Shown: positions 63,817 through 64,000 of the stretch, in pieces
How the letters are laid out: each line of letters starts with the position of its first letter
Numbering within the stretch: position 1 is the stretch's first letter
Assembly: GCF_900109565.1 (NCBI RefSeq)
Contig: NZ_FNZZ01000001.1
Location: 186,001 to 250,000, forward strand
Direction: 5' to 3'
From: Sphingomonas palmae
GTDB lineage: Bacteria > Pseudomonadota > Alphaproteobacteria > Sphingomonadales > Sphingomonadaceae
Length of the DNA: 64,000 nucleotides
The notes under the pieces: generated by a model
Told to the model about the DNA's origin: nothing
The model's input: the letters and a program-made list of their open reading frames with translations, nothing else
The model's database searches: none
Position numbers and translations under genes: made by a program

Positions 63817-64000
63817 TCAGCGCTGCGCAGCGAGCACGTCGGCGGTGAAGCGGGCGATGTCGAAGCTGCTCCCCGCCGGATCCTCGCCGCGACGTACCAC
63901 CACCAGCTTCTCGGCCGGGATCACCATCACATATTGCCCCCGGTTACCCTGCGCCGCGTAGCTACCGGCGGGCAGACTCTGCTTCGTGCCGAACAGCCAC
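63817..64000 (-). CDS. Serine hydrolase (beta-lactamase/class C family), C-terminal end only
   Basis: The last 60 residues are visible: LFGTKQSLPAGSYAAQGNRG, then QYVMVIPAEKLVVVRRGEDP, ending FDIARFTADVLAAQR. The segment 'A-x-G-N-x-GQYVMVIP' followed by a valine-rich strand is the usual C-terminal pattern of class C beta-lactamase-like esterases and D-aminopeptidases, containing the third motif region. The Ser-x-x-Lys part lies outside the window, so catalytic competence is unknown. Confidence 0.75.
   Translation of the reverse strand, partial: WLFGTKQSLPAGSYAAQGNRGQYVMVIPAEKLVVVRRGEDPAGSSFDIARFTADVLAAQR

Overview
ORGANISM. The window is dense, GC-rich alphaproteobacterial chromosome, most likely from the Sphingomonadales (Sphingomonas or a near relative). 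The evidence is the alpha-type gene orders (lptD-surA-pdxA-rsmA, trpF-trpB-trpA-accD-folC, radA-cvpA), an HdaA-type DnaA regulator, EcfG-like (GGAAC-N16/17-CGTT) promoters and several small proteins of sphingomonad type. The species assignment is inference. There are about 60 protein genes, one tRNA and one candidate small RNA. I saw no insertion sequence, prophage, CRISPR array or rRNA. Most genes overlap by 1-8 bases, so the window is a string of compact housekeeping operons. LAYOUT. 1-5052: divergent LysR regulator and a leucine-catabolism operon (isovaleryl-CoA dehydrogenase, methylcrotonyl-CoA carboxylase beta and alpha), with a perfect palindromic operator between them. 5083-6533: NfeD plus stomatin membrane pair. 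6649-9961: guaB, an RsmB-type rRNA methylase and an exported TPR protein. 9966-15508: outer-membrane biogenesis operon lptD-surA-pdxA-rsmA, read leftward. 15657-18653: pepA, holC, ndk and a GNAT acetyltransferase. 18658-20713: purM-purN-MmcQ, leftward. 20775-29047: DUF2066 protein, hdaA, ppk, ppx and alaS, coupling DnaA control and polyphosphate metabolism on one strand. 29061-30610: terminator, then a divergent pair (exported repeat protein and glutathione S-transferase), each with an excellent EcfG-type promoter. 30670-35198: radA, cvpA, NifU-like scaffold, CPA2 antiporter and DUF423. 35201-40090: MFS pump, prolyl oligopeptidase, small hypothetical, DoxX-like protein and a DUF5872-like basic protein. 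40179-44328: UvrD/PcrA helicase and, divergently, a PiT phosphate transporter with a possible Pho box. 44352-44465: candidate trans-acting small RNA with C-rich loops. 44574-50166: MHS-family transporter, rsmD, an RluB-type pseudouridine synthase with a long disordered tail, a single-domain response regulator, an AmpG-like transporter and a sphingomonad orphan family. 50236-56499: the lapA-pyrF-orphan-trpF-trpB-trpA-accD-folC superoperon. 56541-62695: patatin-like lipase, EEP-family hydrolase, MprF-like lipid aminoacyltransferase and DUF2147 protein, an envelope-lipid cluster. 62801-64000: tRNA-Thr(UGU), an RNase H-fold orphan and the end of a serine hydrolase gene. HOW IT FITS TOGETHER. Most of the window is core metabolism and envelope construction. 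The most unusual parts are regulatory DNA: the LysR palindrome at 351-371, the back-to-back stress promoters at 29835-29900 and the three-hairpin RNA at 44352-44465.
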